From JACRAR01 sp041674385 (GTDB lineage: Bacteria > Pseudomonadota > Gammaproteobacteria > Burkholderiales > Rhodocyclaceae): a stretch of 64,000 nt of DNA. Positions 44,410 to 54,216 of this stretch are shown here, piece by piece (positions within the stretch are counted from its first letter, which is position 1; every line of letters starts with the position of its first letter). The DNA is taken from assembly GCA_041674385.1 (NCBI GenBank), contig JBAYVU010000001.1:62001-126000 (forward strand). Reading direction: 5' to 3'. The translations under genes were made by a program, and so were the position numbers. A model generated the notes under the pieces. The model saw only the letters and a list, made by a program, of their open reading frames with translations, was not told where the DNA came from and searched no databases.

Positions 44410-44709
44410 ATGCGAACAAGAAAAGTGTTTCCGGTAATTTTCATGATTTTGCTCGGCCCGATAACGTCCAGCTTGGCGGTCGCTATGGACGATGATGGGA
44501 AACTCTTCGTAAACTCCTGCGCAGCGTGCCACACGGTAAAGAAGCAGCCCTTGGACAAGAAGCGCCTAACGAGGGAGGGGTGGGACGAGGCTGTGGCAAG
44601 AATGATTTGCTACGGGGCTGAAATACCGAAAGGAAAACTGGCTGAGCTATTGGACTATCTTGTCAGGAGTCAGAAACCAGGCGGATCTGTCGATGGAATG
44701 AAAAAGTAA
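44410..44709 (+). CDS. small monoheme cytochrome c
   Basis: This 99-residue protein has a signal peptide (VFPVIFMILLGPITSSLAVA) and one heme site, FVNSCAACHTVKKQ, near residue 37. The remainder is a short cytochrome c fold with GWDEAVARMICYGAEIP, whose Met could be the second heme ligand, and a final helix ELLDYLVRSQ. AGGTGAGAGG lies ahead of the ATG. It is the nearest downstream gene to the octaheme protein, so it may be a soluble electron partner. That link is inferred, as two hairpins separate them. Confidence 0.85.
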   Translation: MRTRKVFPVIFMILLGPITSSLAVAMDDDGKLFVNSCAACHTVKKQPLDKKRLTREGWDEAVARMICYGAEIPKGKLAELLDYLVRSQKPGGSVDGMKK

Positions 44710-44769
44710 CGTCGGCCCCAACTTCAGGCGGGTACGCCGGCACCCTGAACCCGAGTTCCGGCGACGTTA
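44707..44769 (+). terminator. branched inverted repeat after the monoheme cytochrome gene
   Basis: TAACGTCG at 44707-44714 pairs with CGACGTTA at 44762-44769. Inside it, TTCAGG at 44723-44728 pairs with CCTGAA at 44744-44749. The stop codon is part of the outer stem, and a pyrimidine tract (tctctttctg) follows. It could act as terminator or mRNA 3' end structure. Confidence 0.5.
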
Positions 44770-44839
44770 GTCTCTTTCTGCCTTTGGGCTTTACGGGCTG
44801 GTTGGCCTACTGTGGCCTGCTCCTTGCTAGATTTCCAGC

Positions 44840-45427
44840 ATGGCTACCAGCATGTTGAAAATCCTAGTCGTTGAAGAATCGCGTAGCCGTGCCGGCGATA
44901 TCTGCGCCGGACTGGCATTGGCGGGGCATCAGGTAGCGGCGGTGCTTGCCGGCACCGCCGACCTGGCGGGCGAGGTGGCCCGCATCCGGCCCGACGTGAT
45001 CCTGATCGATACCGAGGCGCCCTCGCGCGACACGCTTGAACATCTGGCAACGATGGAGCGTGATATGCCGCGCCCGGTGATCATCTTCGCCCAGGAAGGA
45101 GACGATGCCACGATCCGCGGCGCCATCGGCGTCGGCGTTGCGGCCTATGTCGTCGACGGGCTGGACATGGCCCGCATCCAGCCGATCATCGACGTCGCCG
45201 TGGCCCGCTTCGAGGCCGACCAGACGCTCAAACGGGAACTGGCTGAGGCAACGAAGAAGCTTTCCGACCGCAAAGTGGTTGACCGCGCCAAGGGTCTCCT
45301 GATGAAAAGCCGCGGCCTAGACGAGGATGCCGCTTACGCCGCCTTGCGTCGCCTGGCGATGGACCGGGGCCAGCCGTTGGCAATGGCGGCCAAGGACGTG
45401 CTGGACATGGCCAAGTTGTTGCTCTGA
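44840..45427 (+). CDS. nasT: ANTAR-domain antiterminator NasT
   Basis: This 195-residue protein has a receiver-like domain (ILVVEESRSRAGDICAGLAL, VILIDTEAPS) with the NasT-typical AYVVDGLDMARIQPIIDVAV, followed by a coiled coil and an ANTAR RNA-binding domain (VVDRAKGLLMKSRGLDEDAA, YAALRRLAMDRGQPLAMAAK). NasT-type proteins bind paired hairpins in the leader RNA of nitrate assimilation operons and prevent termination. Exactly such hairpins lie downstream. The usual partner sensor NasS is not encoded beside it. A second ATG four codons in (MLKIL) is also possible. Confidence 0.93.
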   Translation: MATSMLKILVVEESRSRAGDICAGLALAGHQVAAVLAGTADLAGEVARIRPDVILIDTEAPSRDTLEHLATMERDMPRPVIIFAQEGDDATIRGAIGVGVAAYVVDGLDMARIQPIIDVAVARFEADQTLKRELAEATKKLSDRKVVDRAKGLLMKSRGLDEDAAYAALRRLAMDRGQPLAMAAKDVLDMAKLLL

Positions 45428-45465
45428 ATCGCTTCGTGCCACTTTGTTGTGCGCTATTTTGCATA

Positions 45466-45484
45466 TCGCACCGCAACAGTGCGA
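45466..45484 (+). repeat. upstream leader hairpin
   Basis: TCGCAC, loop CGCAACA, GTGCGA gives a six-base perfect stem between nasT and the ANTAR hairpins. It may end the nasT transcript or shape the leader, but has no T-tract. Confidence 0.4.
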
Positions 45485-45518
45485 TCCATTTCTGAACCGG
45501 GCTACCCGTACGCATCCC

Positions 45519-45593
45519 ATGAACCTCGCCAAGTTGCTTGATTGGGCAGGGTATTGCCGCATCGCAACCGAGCTGGCATCTTCATTGCATTAG
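45519..45593 (+). CDS. possible 24-residue leader peptide in the nitrate leader
   Basis: An ATG opens a 24-codon frame, MNLAKLLDWAGYCRIATELA then SSLH, that ends 12 bases before the first ANTAR hairpin. No convincing ribosome binding site precedes it. AGGAGG directly after its stop is followed by ATG TAG. It could be chance; no known leader peptide matches. Confidence 0.2.
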   Translation: MNLAKLLDWAGYCRIATELASSLH

Positions 45594-45605
45594 GAGGCAT
45601 GTAGT

Positions 45606-45643
45606 CGGGGCAACGGCGTCCCGGCACGAGACAAAGGCGTCCG
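45606..45643 (+). promoter_or_regulatory. ANTAR target RNA (P1 and P2 hairpins)
   Basis: P1 has stem 45606-45611 with 45618-45623 (CGGGGC/GTCCCG, one G-U) and hexaloop AACGGC. P2 has stem 45627-45632 with 45639-45643 (one bulged A) and hexaloop AAAGGC. Both loops have A at position 1 and G at position 4, the known ANTAR recognition rule. The P2 loop and 3' arm form part of the terminator stem. Confidence 0.88.
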
Positions 45644-45677
45644 TTTCCGGGATCTCCGGAAACGCGACGTCTTTTTT
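45636..45677 (+). terminator. regulated intrinsic terminator of the nitrate leader
   Basis: A 15-pair stem runs from 45636-45650 to 45656-45671, with a five-base loop (GATCT), one bulged C at 45665 and one G-U pair, followed by six Ts (45672-45677). It lies 24 bases before the transporter gene. Its 5' arm overlaps P2, so ANTAR binding and termination exclude each other. Confidence 0.92.
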
Positions 45678-45701
45678 GTTTTCAGGCAATGGGAGATCGA
45701 C

Positions 45702-46970
45702 ATGGAAAGAAAAGAATTCACCGCCGCTTACGATCAAGGTCGCCGCGACTTCATGCGCCGCTCGATGCTGCTCGGGAGCGCCGTGCTGGCCGGCGCTTCC
45801 GGGCTGATGCCGAGAGGTGGCGCCTGGGCCGCCGGTTCCGACGCGCCGGAGAAAAAGGAGGTGCGCATCGGTTTCATCCCGCTTACCGACTGTGCCTCGG
45901 TGGTGATGGCGGCGGTGAACAAGTTCGACGAGAAATACGGCATCAAGATCATCCCCACCAAGGAGGCTTCCTGGGCCTCGGTGCGCGACAAGCTGGTCAA
46001 CGGCGAGCTCGATGCCGCGCATGTCCTTTACGGCCTGATCTACGGTGTGCAACTGGGCATCGGCGGGCCGAAGAAGGACATGGCGGTGCTGATGAACCTC
46101 AACCACAACGGCCAGGCCATCACGCTCTCCAACCAGCTCAAGGATAAGGGCGCCAGCGACGGCGCCACGCTGAAAAAGCTGATCGCCAAAAAGGAGCGCG
46201 AATACACCTTCGCCCAGACCTTCCCCACCGGCACCCACGCCATGTGGCTCTACTACTGGCTGGCGGCCAACGACATCCATCCGCTGCAGGATGTCAAGAG
46301 CATCACCGTGCCGCCGCCGCAGATGGTGGCCAACATGCGCGTCGGCAACATGGACGGCTACTGCGTCGGCGAGCCCTGGAACAACCGCGCCATCATCGAC
46401 AAGATCGGCTTCACCGCCGTCACCACGCAGGACATCTGGACCGACCATCCGGAGAAGGTGCTCGGCACCACCGCCGAGTTCGCGCAGAAGAACCCGAACA
46501 CGGCGCGCGCCATGATCGCCGCGATCCTCGACGCCGGCCGCTGGATCGACGCGTCGCTCGGCAACAAGCAGAAGACCGCCGAGACCATCGCGCAGAAGTC
46601 CTACGTCAACACCGATACCGATGTCATCGTCGCGCGCATGCTCGGCCGCTATGACAATGGCTTGGGCAAGAATTGGGACGACAAGAACCACATGAAGTTC
46701 TTCAACGACGGCGCGGTGAACTTCCCCTACCTTTCCGACGGCATGTGGTTCATAACCCAGCACAAGCGCTGGGGCCTGCTCAAGGAGCACCCGGACTACC
46801 TGACGGTGGCGAAGCAGGTGAACCGCATCGACCTCTACAGGCAGGGCGCGACCGCCGCCGGCGTCAGTCTGCCGAAGAGCGAGATGCGTAGCGGCAAGCT
46901 GATCGACGGCACGGTTTGGGACGGCAAGGACCCGAAGAAGTATGCCGGCAGTTTCAAGGTCAAGGCTTAA
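45702..46970 (+). CDS. nrtA: nitrate ABC transporter substrate-binding protein
   Basis: This 422-residue NrtA/NasF-like protein captures nitrate in the periplasm. It has a Tat-type signal (GRRDFMRRSMLLGSAVLAGA), unusual hydrophilic residues before it, and NrtA motifs such as VRIGFIPLTDCASVVMAAV, HVLYGLIYGVQLGIGGP, FPTGTHAMWLYYWLAA and MDGYCVGEPWNNRAI. GGGAG precedes the ATG. It is the first gene after the ANTAR-controlled terminator, so its expression should follow nitrate. Confidence 0.95.
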   Translation: MERKEFTAAYDQGRRDFMRRSMLLGSAVLAGASGLMPRGGAWAAGSDAPEKKEVRIGFIPLTDCASVVMAAVNKFDEKYGIKIIPTKEASWASVRDKLVNGELDAAHVLYGLIYGVQLGIGGPKKDMAVLMNLNHNGQAITLSNQLKDKGASDGATLKKLIAKKEREYTFAQTFPTGTHAMWLYYWLAANDIHPLQDVKSITVPPPQMVANMRVGNMDGYCVGEPWNNRAIIDKIGFTAVTTQDIWTDHPEKVLGTTAEFAQKNPNTARAMIAAILDAGRWIDASLGNKQKTAETIAQKSYVNTDTDVIVARMLGRYDNGLGKNWDDKNHMKFFNDGAVNFPYLSDGMWFITQHKRWGLLKEHPDYLTVAKQVNRIDLYRQGATAAGVSLPKSEMRSGKLIDGTVWDGKDPKKYAGSFKVKA

Positions 46971-46996
46971 CGCCATCCCAGAGGGAGGAACCCGCC

Positions 46997-47893
46997 ATGC
47001 AAACCGCATCCATCATCGCACTGCCCGTGATCCACGAAGCTGCGCCAGAACCTGCCCCGGCGCTGGCCGTCGTTGTGTCAGCCGCTGCACCGACGTTGCC
47101 GGCCGCACCCGGGCGGGAAGCGGCCCGCAAGCTGGTCCTGGCGGTCATTCCCGCCGCGCTCGGCCTGCTGCTGTTCGTCGGCCTCTGGTACCTGGCGACG
47201 CTCAAGGGCAGCGGCCTGCCCGGCCCGCTGCGAACCTGGAACGAGGCGCTCAGGGTGTTCGCCGACCCCTTCTACCGCAACGGCCCCAACGACCAGGGTA
47301 TCGGCTGGAACGTGCTGTCGTCGCTCAAGCGCGTCGCCATCGGCTTCGGCTTCGCGGCGGCGGTGGGCATCCCGGCCGGCTTCATGATCGGGCGCTTCAA
47401 GTTTCTTGCCGGCATGGTCAATCCGCTGATCGGCCTGCTGCGCCCGGTCTCGCCGCTGGCCTGGCTGCCGATCGGCCTGCTGGTGTTCCAGAAGGCCGAC
47501 CCGGCGGCGACCTGGACCATTTTCATCTGCTCGATCTGGCCGATGATCCTCAACACCGCCCAGGGCGTGATGCGGGTGCCGCAGGACTACCTGAACGTGG
47601 CGCGCGTGCTCGATCTACCGGAGTGGAAGGTTTTCACCAATATCCTGTTCCCGGCCGTACTGCCCTACATGCTCACCGGCATCCGCCTTTCCATCGGCAC
47701 CGCCTGGCTGGTGATCGTCGCCGCCGAGATGCTGACCGGCGGCGTCGGCATCGGCTTCTGGGTGTGGGACGAGTGGAACAACCTCAAGGTCGAGCACATC
47801 ATCATCGCCATCTTCGTCATCGGCATCGTCGGACTGGTGCTGGAACAGGCGCTGATCACCATTGCCAAGCGCTTCAGCCACGAAGCGCAGTGA
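46997..47893 (+). CDS. nrtB: nitrate ABC transporter permease
   Basis: This 298-residue permease has a Pro/Ala-rich cytoplasmic N-terminus (to about 45), then about six membrane helices. The EAA-type loop for ATPase contact is seen in DYLNVARVLDLPEWKVFTNI, followed by LFPAVLPYMLTGIRLSIGTA. GGGAGGAA lies before the ATG, which I prefer to a longer frame from 46916 that overlaps nrtA. It is the membrane channel between NrtA and the ATPase. Confidence 0.94.
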   Translation: MQTASIIALPVIHEAAPEPAPALAVVVSAAAPTLPAAPGREAARKLVLAVIPAALGLLLFVGLWYLATLKGSGLPGPLRTWNEALRVFADPFYRNGPNDQGIGWNVLSSLKRVAIGFGFAAAVGIPAGFMIGRFKFLAGMVNPLIGLLRPVSPLAWLPIGLLVFQKADPAATWTIFICSIWPMILNTAQGVMRVPQDYLNVARVLDLPEWKVFTNILFPAVLPYMLTGIRLSIGTAWLVIVAAEMLTGGVGIGFWVWDEWNNLKVEHIIIAIFVIGIVGLVLEQALITIAKRFSHEAQ

Positions 47894-47911
47894 ACCGAGA
47901 AGGAGACCGAG

Positions 47912-48703
<792 letters not shown>

Positions 48704-48713
48704 GGAGCCTGTC

Positions 48714-51140
48714 ATGAAAAAACAAAAACTGGTCGTCATCGGCAACGGCATGGCGGGAATCCGCACCGTCGAGGAATTGCTCAAGCTGGCGCCCGATCTC
48801 TACGACATCACGGTGTTCGGCGCCGAGCCGCACGGCAACTACAACCGCATCCTGCTCTCGCCGGTGCTGGCCGGCGAGATGGCGCTGCCCGACATCGTCC
48901 TCAACGACTTCGCCTGGTACAAAGACAATGGCATCGTGCTGCATGCGGGCAGGCAAGTGACCCGCATCGACCGCATCGCCCGCAAGGTGACGGCCGACGA
49001 CGGCACCGTGGCCGACTACGACCGCCTGTTGCTGGCGACCGGGTCGACGCCTTTCATCCTGCCGATTCCGGGCAGCGACCTGTCCGGTGTCATCGCCTAC
49101 CGCAACATCGCCGACACCGAAGCGATGATCGCCGCGGCGACGGCGCACCAGCACGCGGTGGTGATCGGCGCCGGCCTGCTCGGCCTGGAGGCGGCCAACG
49201 GACTCAAGCGGCGCGGCATGGAAGTGACCGTGGTGCAGTTCGCCGACTGGATCATGGAGCGTCAGCTCGATAAGCCCGCTGCGGATCTGCTGCAAGCCTC
49301 GCTCGAAGCGCGCGGCCTGCGCTTCCTGCTGGGCAAGCAGAGCGAGGCATTGCTGGCGAACAACGGCCGCGTCTGTGCGGTGCGCCTCAAGGACGGCATG
49401 GAGATCGCCGCCGACCTGGTGGTCATGGCCGCCGGCATCCGCCCCAACACGCAACTCGCCGAGGCGGCCAACTTGTATTGCCATCGCGGCATCGTTGTCA
49501 GCGACACCATGCAGACCTACGACCCGAAGATCTACGCGGTCGGCGAATGCGTGAATCACCGCGGCACGGTGTATGGCCTGGTGGCGCCGCTGTTCGAGCA
49601 GGCCAAGGTCTGCGCCAATCACCTGGCCAATTTCGGCATCGGCCGCTATGTCGGCTCGTCGGTGTCGACCAAGCTCAAGGTGACCGGCATCGACGTGTTT
49701 TCCGCCGGAGAGTTCCTGGGCGGCAAGAACACCGAGGAAATCGTCTTGAACGACCGCGCCGGCGGCGTGTACAAGAAGCTGGTCATCGCCGGCGACCGGC
49801 TGTCCGGCGCGGTGCTGGTCGGCGACACCACCGACGGCGCCTGGTACTTCCGCCTCATCAAGGACCAGACACCGATCGCCGAACTGCGCGACCGCCTGAT
49901 GTTCGGCGAGGGCTCGCTCGGCGACAGCGGCCATGCCCACGGCCGCAACGCGGCGACGATGGCCGACACGGCCGAGGTGTGCGGCTGCAACGGCGTCTGC
50001 AAGGGCACGATCGTCAAGGCCATCCGCCAGCATGGATTGTTCACCATCGACGAGGTGAGGAAGCACACCAAGGCTTCCTCCTCCTGCGGTTCCTGCACCG
50101 GCCTGGTCGAGCAGATCCTCGCCTCCACCATCGGCGGCGCCTACAAGCCGGCATCGAGTGCCGACAAGCCGCTGTGCGCCTGCACCGACTATCCCCACGC
50201 CGCGGTGCGCCAGACCATCCGCGCACAGAAGCTGCTGACTATCGACGCCGTCATGCACTTCCTGGAATGGCGCACGCCCAACGGCTGCGCGACCTGCCGC
50301 CCGGCGCTCAACTATTACCTGATCTCGACCTGGCCGGGCGAGGCGCAGGATGATCCGCAATCGCGCTACATCAACGAGCGCGCCCATGCCAACATCCAGA
50401 AGGACGGCACGTTCTCGGTGGTGCCGCGCATGTGGGGCGGACTCACCACGCCCGACGAGCTGCGCCGCATCGCCGACGTCGCCGAGAAATACCGGGTGCC
50501 GACGCTGAAAGTCACCGGCGGCCAACGCATCGACCTGCTCGGCATCAGGAAGCAAGACCTGCCCGGCGTCTGGCAGGATCTCGGCATGCCGTCGGGACAT
50601 GCCTATGGCAAGTCCATCCGCACCGTGAAAACCTGCGTCGGCGCCGAGCACTGCCGCTTCGGCACGCAGAAGTCGATGGCGATGGGCGTCGCCCTGGAGA
50701 AGATGCTGTTCGGCATGTGGTCGCCGCACAAGGTCAAGCTGGCGGTGTCCGGCTGCCCGCGCAACTGCGCCGAATGCGGCATCAAGGACGTCGGTGTGAT
50801 CGGCATCGATTCCGGCTGGGAAATCCATGTCGCCGGCAACGGCGGCATCAAGACCGAGGTCGCGCAATTTCTCTGCAAGGTCGACAGCGATGCGCAGGTG
50901 AAGGAATACAGCGGCGCCTTCCTGCAACTTTACCGCGAGGAAGGCTTTTATCTCGAACGCACCGTGCATTACGTCCAGCGTGTCGGCCTCGATTACGTGA
51001 AGCAGCGCATCGTCGAGGACGGCGCCAGCCGTTGCGCCCTGTACGAGCGCCTGCTCGACGTCCTGAAGGATGCTGCCGACCCCTGGACCGAACGCGTCAG
51101 CGGCCCGGCCAAGCGCGAATTCGAAGCGCTGACCGCTTGA
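48714..51140 (+). CDS. nirB: assimilatory NAD(P)H nitrite reductase large subunit
   Basis: This 808-residue enzyme reduces nitrite to ammonium. It has an FAD/NAD domain (LVVIGNGMAGIRTVEEL, AVVIGAGLLGLEAANGLKRR), two BFD-like 2Fe-2S segments (CGCNGVCKGTIVKAI with SSCGSCTGLV; CACTDYPH with CATCRPAL), and siroheme/4Fe-4S sulfite/nitrite reductase domains. Cluster ligands are in TCVGAEHCRFGTQKS and VSGCPRNCAECGIKD. GAGGAG precedes the ATG. nirD follows 10 bases later. Confidence 0.97.
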   Translation: MKKQKLVVIGNGMAGIRTVEELLKLAPDLYDITVFGAEPHGNYNRILLSPVLAGEMALPDIVLNDFAWYKDNGIVLHAGRQVTRIDRIARKVTADDGTVADYDRLLLATGSTPFILPIPGSDLSGVIAYRNIADTEAMIAAATAHQHAVVIGAGLLGLEAANGLKRRGMEVTVVQFADWIMERQLDKPAADLLQASLEARGLRFLLGKQSEALLANNGRVCAVRLKDGMEIAADLVVMAAGIRPNTQLAEAANLYCHRGIVVSDTMQTYDPKIYAVGECVNHRGTVYGLVAPLFEQAKVCANHLANFGIGRYVGSSVSTKLKVTGIDVFSAGEFLGGKNTEEIVLNDRAGGVYKKLVIAGDRLSGAVLVGDTTDGAWYFRLIKDQTPIAELRDRLMFGEGSLGDSGHAHGRNAATMADTAEVCGCNGVCKGTIVKAIRQHGLFTIDEVRKHTKASSSCGSCTGLVEQILASTIGGAYKPASSADKPLCACTDYPHAAVRQTIRAQKLLTIDAVMHFLEWRTPNGCATCRPALNYYLISTWPGEAQDDPQSRYINERAHANIQKDGTFSVVPRMWGGLTTPDELRRIADVAEKYRVPTLKVTGGQRIDLLGIRKQDLPGVWQDLGMPSGHAYGKSIRTVKTCVGAEHCRFGTQKSMAMGVALEKMLFGMWSPHKVKLAVSGCPRNCAECGIKDVGVIGIDSGWEIHVAGNGGIKTEVAQFLCKVDSDAQVKEYSGAFLQLYREEGFYLERTVHYVQRVGLDYVKQRIVEDGASRCALYERLLDVLKDAADPWTERVSGPAKREFEALTA

Positions 51141-51150
51141 GGGACAAACC

Positions 51151-51462
51151 ATGAACGAATGGAAAACTCTCTGCGCGCTGGAAGACATTCCGCGCCTTGG
51201 CAGCCGGGTGGTGAATACCGCCAACGGCGACATTGCCCTGTTCCGCACCGGCGACGACCGCGTCTTCGCGCTCGACGACCGCTGTCCGCACAAGGGCGGG
51301 CCGCTGTCGCAGGGCATCGTCGCCGGCGAGCGCGTGACCTGCCCGCTGCACGGCTGGCTGGTCGAACTGGCAAGCGGCCATGCCGTGGCGCCGGACCAGG
51401 GCTGCGTCAAGCGCCACGAGGCGCGCGTCGATGCGGGCAAGGTGCTGATCCGGCTTGCCTGA
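51151..51462 (+). CDS. nirD: nitrite reductase small subunit (Rieske)
   Basis: This 103-residue Rieske-type protein partners NirB. The 2Fe-2S ligands are in CPHKGGPLSQG and VTCPLHGWLVEL (CxH and CxxH). GAGGGACA precedes the ATG. It lies between nirB and nasA with short gaps, so the three are one operon. Confidence 0.95.
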   Translation: MNEWKTLCALEDIPRLGSRVVNTANGDIALFRTGDDRVFALDDRCPHKGGPLSQGIVAGERVTCPLHGWLVELASGHAVAPDQGCVKRHEARVDAGKVLIRLA

Positions 51463-51476
51463 CAAGCGGATAACAA

Positions 51477-54203
51477 ATGCCCGTCGTCCATTCCACCTGC
51501 TGCTACTGCGGCGTCGGCTGCGGAATCGTCATCGAGCACGATGGAACCCGCATCACCGGCGTCGCCGGCGATCCATCGCATCCGGCCAATTTCGGCCGCT
51601 TGTGCAGCAAGGGCTCGACGCTGCACCTGACCACGACGCTGACGACGCGTGCGCTCTATCCCGAATTGCGTTTGGAGCGTGGCGTGCCGCGCTCGCGCAC
51701 CAGTTGGGACGTGGCGCTCGACCATGCCGCGCAACGCTTCGCCGCCGTCATCCGCGAGCACGGGCCGGATGCCGTCGCCTTCTATGTCTCCGGCCAGTTG
51801 CTGACCGAGGACTACTACGTCTTCAACAAGCTGGCGCGCGCCCTGGTCGGCACCAACAACATCGATTCCAACTCGCGTCTGTGCATGTCCGCTGCCGTCG
51901 CGGCCTACAAGCGCACCCTCGGCGCCGACGCACCGCCAACTTGCTATGCGGACATCGATCATGCCGATTGCATCCTGATCGCCGGTTCCAATACGGCTTC
52001 CGCCCATCCGCTCGTGTTCCGCCGCGTGCTCGACGCCAGGGCGGCGCGGCCCGATCTCAAGCTGATCGTCATCGACACGCGCACCACCGACACCGCGGCG
52101 GCGGCCGACCTGCATCTGCAGATCGAGCCCGGCACCGACGCCGTGCTGTTCGGCGCCATGCTGCATGTACTGATCCGCGACGGTCTGGTCGACGAGCGCT
52201 TCATCGCCGCCCATACCGCCGGTTTCGAAGCCGCGCGCGAGGCCGTGCGCGAACTTGCGCCGGCAGTGGCGGCATTGGCCTGCGGCGTGCGCAGCGAAGA
52301 CATCATTACCGCCGCGCGCTGGTTCGGCCTGGCCGATGCAACGCTGTCGCTGTGGTGCCAGGGCCTGAACCAATCGCACCACGGTTCCGACAACGGCGCC
52401 GCATTGATCCACCTGCATCTCGCCACTGCACAGATCGGCAAGCCCGGCGCCGGGCCGTTTTCGTTGACCGGACAGGCCAATGCCATGGGAGGACGCGAAG
52501 TCGGTGCCATGGCCAACCTGCTCGGCGGCCACCGCGACCCGGACGATCCGGCGCAACGCGCCGAGCTGGCGCGGTTGTGGAACATCCCCGCGCTGCCCGA
52601 AACGCCGGGCAAGACCGCGGTCGAGCTGTTCGAGGCGCTGCATGACAGCCGCATCAAGGCGGTGTGGATCGCCTGTACCAACCCGGCGCAATCGCTGCCG
52701 GACCAGGCGCGGGTGCGTGCGGCACTGTCCCGCGCCGAGTTCGTCGTGCTGCAGGAGGCGTATGTCGACACGGAAACCGCGGCCTATGCCGACTTGCTGC
52801 TGCCTGCCGCGACCTGGGGCGAAAAGGCGGGCACGGTGACCAATTCCGAACGGCGCATCTCGCGCGTGCGCGCCGCCCTGCCGCCGCCCGGCGAGGCGTA
52901 CGCCGATTGGCTTATCGCGCAGGATTTTGCCCTGCGCTTGGGAGCGCAACTCGGCCGCGGCGATGCGTCGCGGCTGTTCGCCTTCGCCAACCCGGAAGAT
53001 GTATTTCGCGAACATGCGGCGACCACGGTCGGCCGCGATCTCGACATCGGCGGCCTGAGTTACGCCCTACTCGAAGCCGCCGGCCCGCAGCAATGGCCTC
53101 TGCCGTCCGGCTCGAACACGGGGCGGGTGCGGCTTTACACGGATCGCCGCTTCGCCACCGCGGATGGCCGCGCCCGTTTTGTGCCCATCAGCTTAGCCGC
53201 CACCGCCGAGGCGAGCGACGCACGCTATCCGCTGCACCTCAACAGCGGCCGCCTGCGCGACCAGTGGCACGGCATGAGCCGCACCGGCAAGCTGGCGCAA
53301 CTCATGAACCACGCTGAAACGCCGACCGCCGCGCTGCACCCGATCGACCTGGAACGGCGCGGCCTGTCGGCCGGCGAACTGGCGACGCTGAGCAGTCGGC
53401 GCGGCAGCATCGTCCTGCCGCTGGCCGCCGACGCTGCGCAGAAACCCGGCCATGTGTTCGTGGCGATGCACTGGAGCAGTCGCCGGCTGTCGCATGCCGG
53501 CGTCAACCAACTGATCGCGCCGGTCGTCGATCCCCGTTCGCAACAACCCGAGTTGAAGCATGCGGCGATCGCCGTCGCCCGCGCCGAGCTGCCGTGGCGC
53601 GGCGTCGTACTGCGCCAGGCGCTCGGAGCGTCGGCAACCGCCGCTGCGGAGCAGGTGCTGGCCTGGGATGCGGCGCTGGCGCCTATCCTCGATCGCTTCG
53701 GCTACGCCAGCCTGACGCTGGCCGGGCGCGACGCACCCTTGCTGCGGTTGCAACTGGCCGCGCAGAGCGCACCAGAACCACAACTCTTGTCGGCCATCCT
53801 CGCCGCGGTCGGCCTCGACGCGGCCTCGCTGCACTTCGCCGACACCCGGCGCAATATCCACAAGCGCGCCTTGGTCGAGGGCGAGCGCCTCGTTGCTATC
53901 GCCCTGTTCGGTGAGACGGTCGCCGCTGACTGGTTGCGCAACGCCATGCTTGCCGGTCAGCCAGCGGCGCCGCTACGCCGCTGGCTGTTCGCACCGCTGG
54001 CGACGGTGCCGGTGGCGCTGCCGGCGCGCGGCCGTATCGTCTGCAATTGCAACGACGTGGCGGAAAATCAGGTGGCCGGCGCCATCGCCTGCGGCGTGCG
54101 CACGCTGGAGGGACTCCGCTCCGGGTTGAAGTGCGGCACCGGCTGCGGCGCCTGCGTGCCGGAACTCAACCGGATGCTGCAAGCGAATTTGCTTGCCGTT
54201 TAA
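51477..54203 (+). CDS. nasA: assimilatory nitrate reductase catalytic subunit
   Basis: This 908-residue molybdopterin enzyme reduces nitrate to nitrite in the cytoplasm. The N-terminal 4Fe-4S site is STCCYCGVGCGI with GRLCSKGSTLHL. MGD-binding parts include LLTEDYYVFNKLARALVGT, NNIDSNSRLCMSAAV and TGQANAMGGREVGAMANLL. The C-terminal 60 residues carry a BFD-like 2Fe-2S domain (VCNCNDVAENQVAGAI, CGTGCGACVPELNRML), usual in NasA of the NADH-dependent type. No signal peptide is present, which fits assimilation rather than respiration. Confidence 0.97.
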   Translation: MPVVHSTCCYCGVGCGIVIEHDGTRITGVAGDPSHPANFGRLCSKGSTLHLTTTLTTRALYPELRLERGVPRSRTSWDVALDHAAQRFAAVIREHGPDAVAFYVSGQLLTEDYYVFNKLARALVGTNNIDSNSRLCMSAAVAAYKRTLGADAPPTCYADIDHADCILIAGSNTASAHPLVFRRVLDARAARPDLKLIVIDTRTTDTAAAADLHLQIEPGTDAVLFGAMLHVLIRDGLVDERFIAAHTAGFEAAREAVRELAPAVAALACGVRSEDIITAARWFGLADATLSLWCQGLNQSHHGSDNGAALIHLHLATAQIGKPGAGPFSLTGQANAMGGREVGAMANLLGGHRDPDDPAQRAELARLWNIPALPETPGKTAVELFEALHDSRIKAVWIACTNPAQSLPDQARVRAALSRAEFVVLQEAYVDTETAAYADLLLPAATWGEKAGTVTNSERRISRVRAALPPPGEAYADWLIAQDFALRLGAQLGRGDASRLFAFANPEDVFREHAATTVGRDLDIGGLSYALLEAAGPQQWPLPSGSNTGRVRLYTDRRFATADGRARFVPISLAATAEASDARYPLHLNSGRLRDQWHGMSRTGKLAQLMNHAETPTAALHPIDLERRGLSAGELATLSSRRGSIVLPLAADAAQKPGHVFVAMHWSSRRLSHAGVNQLIAPVVDPRSQQPELKHAAIAVARAELPWRGVVLRQALGASATAAAEQVLAWDAALAPILDRFGYASLTLAGRDAPLLRLQLAAQSAPEPQLLSAILAAVGLDAASLHFADTRRNIHKRALVEGERLVAIALFGETVAADWLRNAMLAGQPAAPLRRWLFAPLATVPVALPARGRIVCNCNDVAENQVAGAIACGVRTLEGLRSGLKCGTGCGACVPELNRMLQANLLAV

Positions 54204-54216
54204 TACGGAACTGAAA

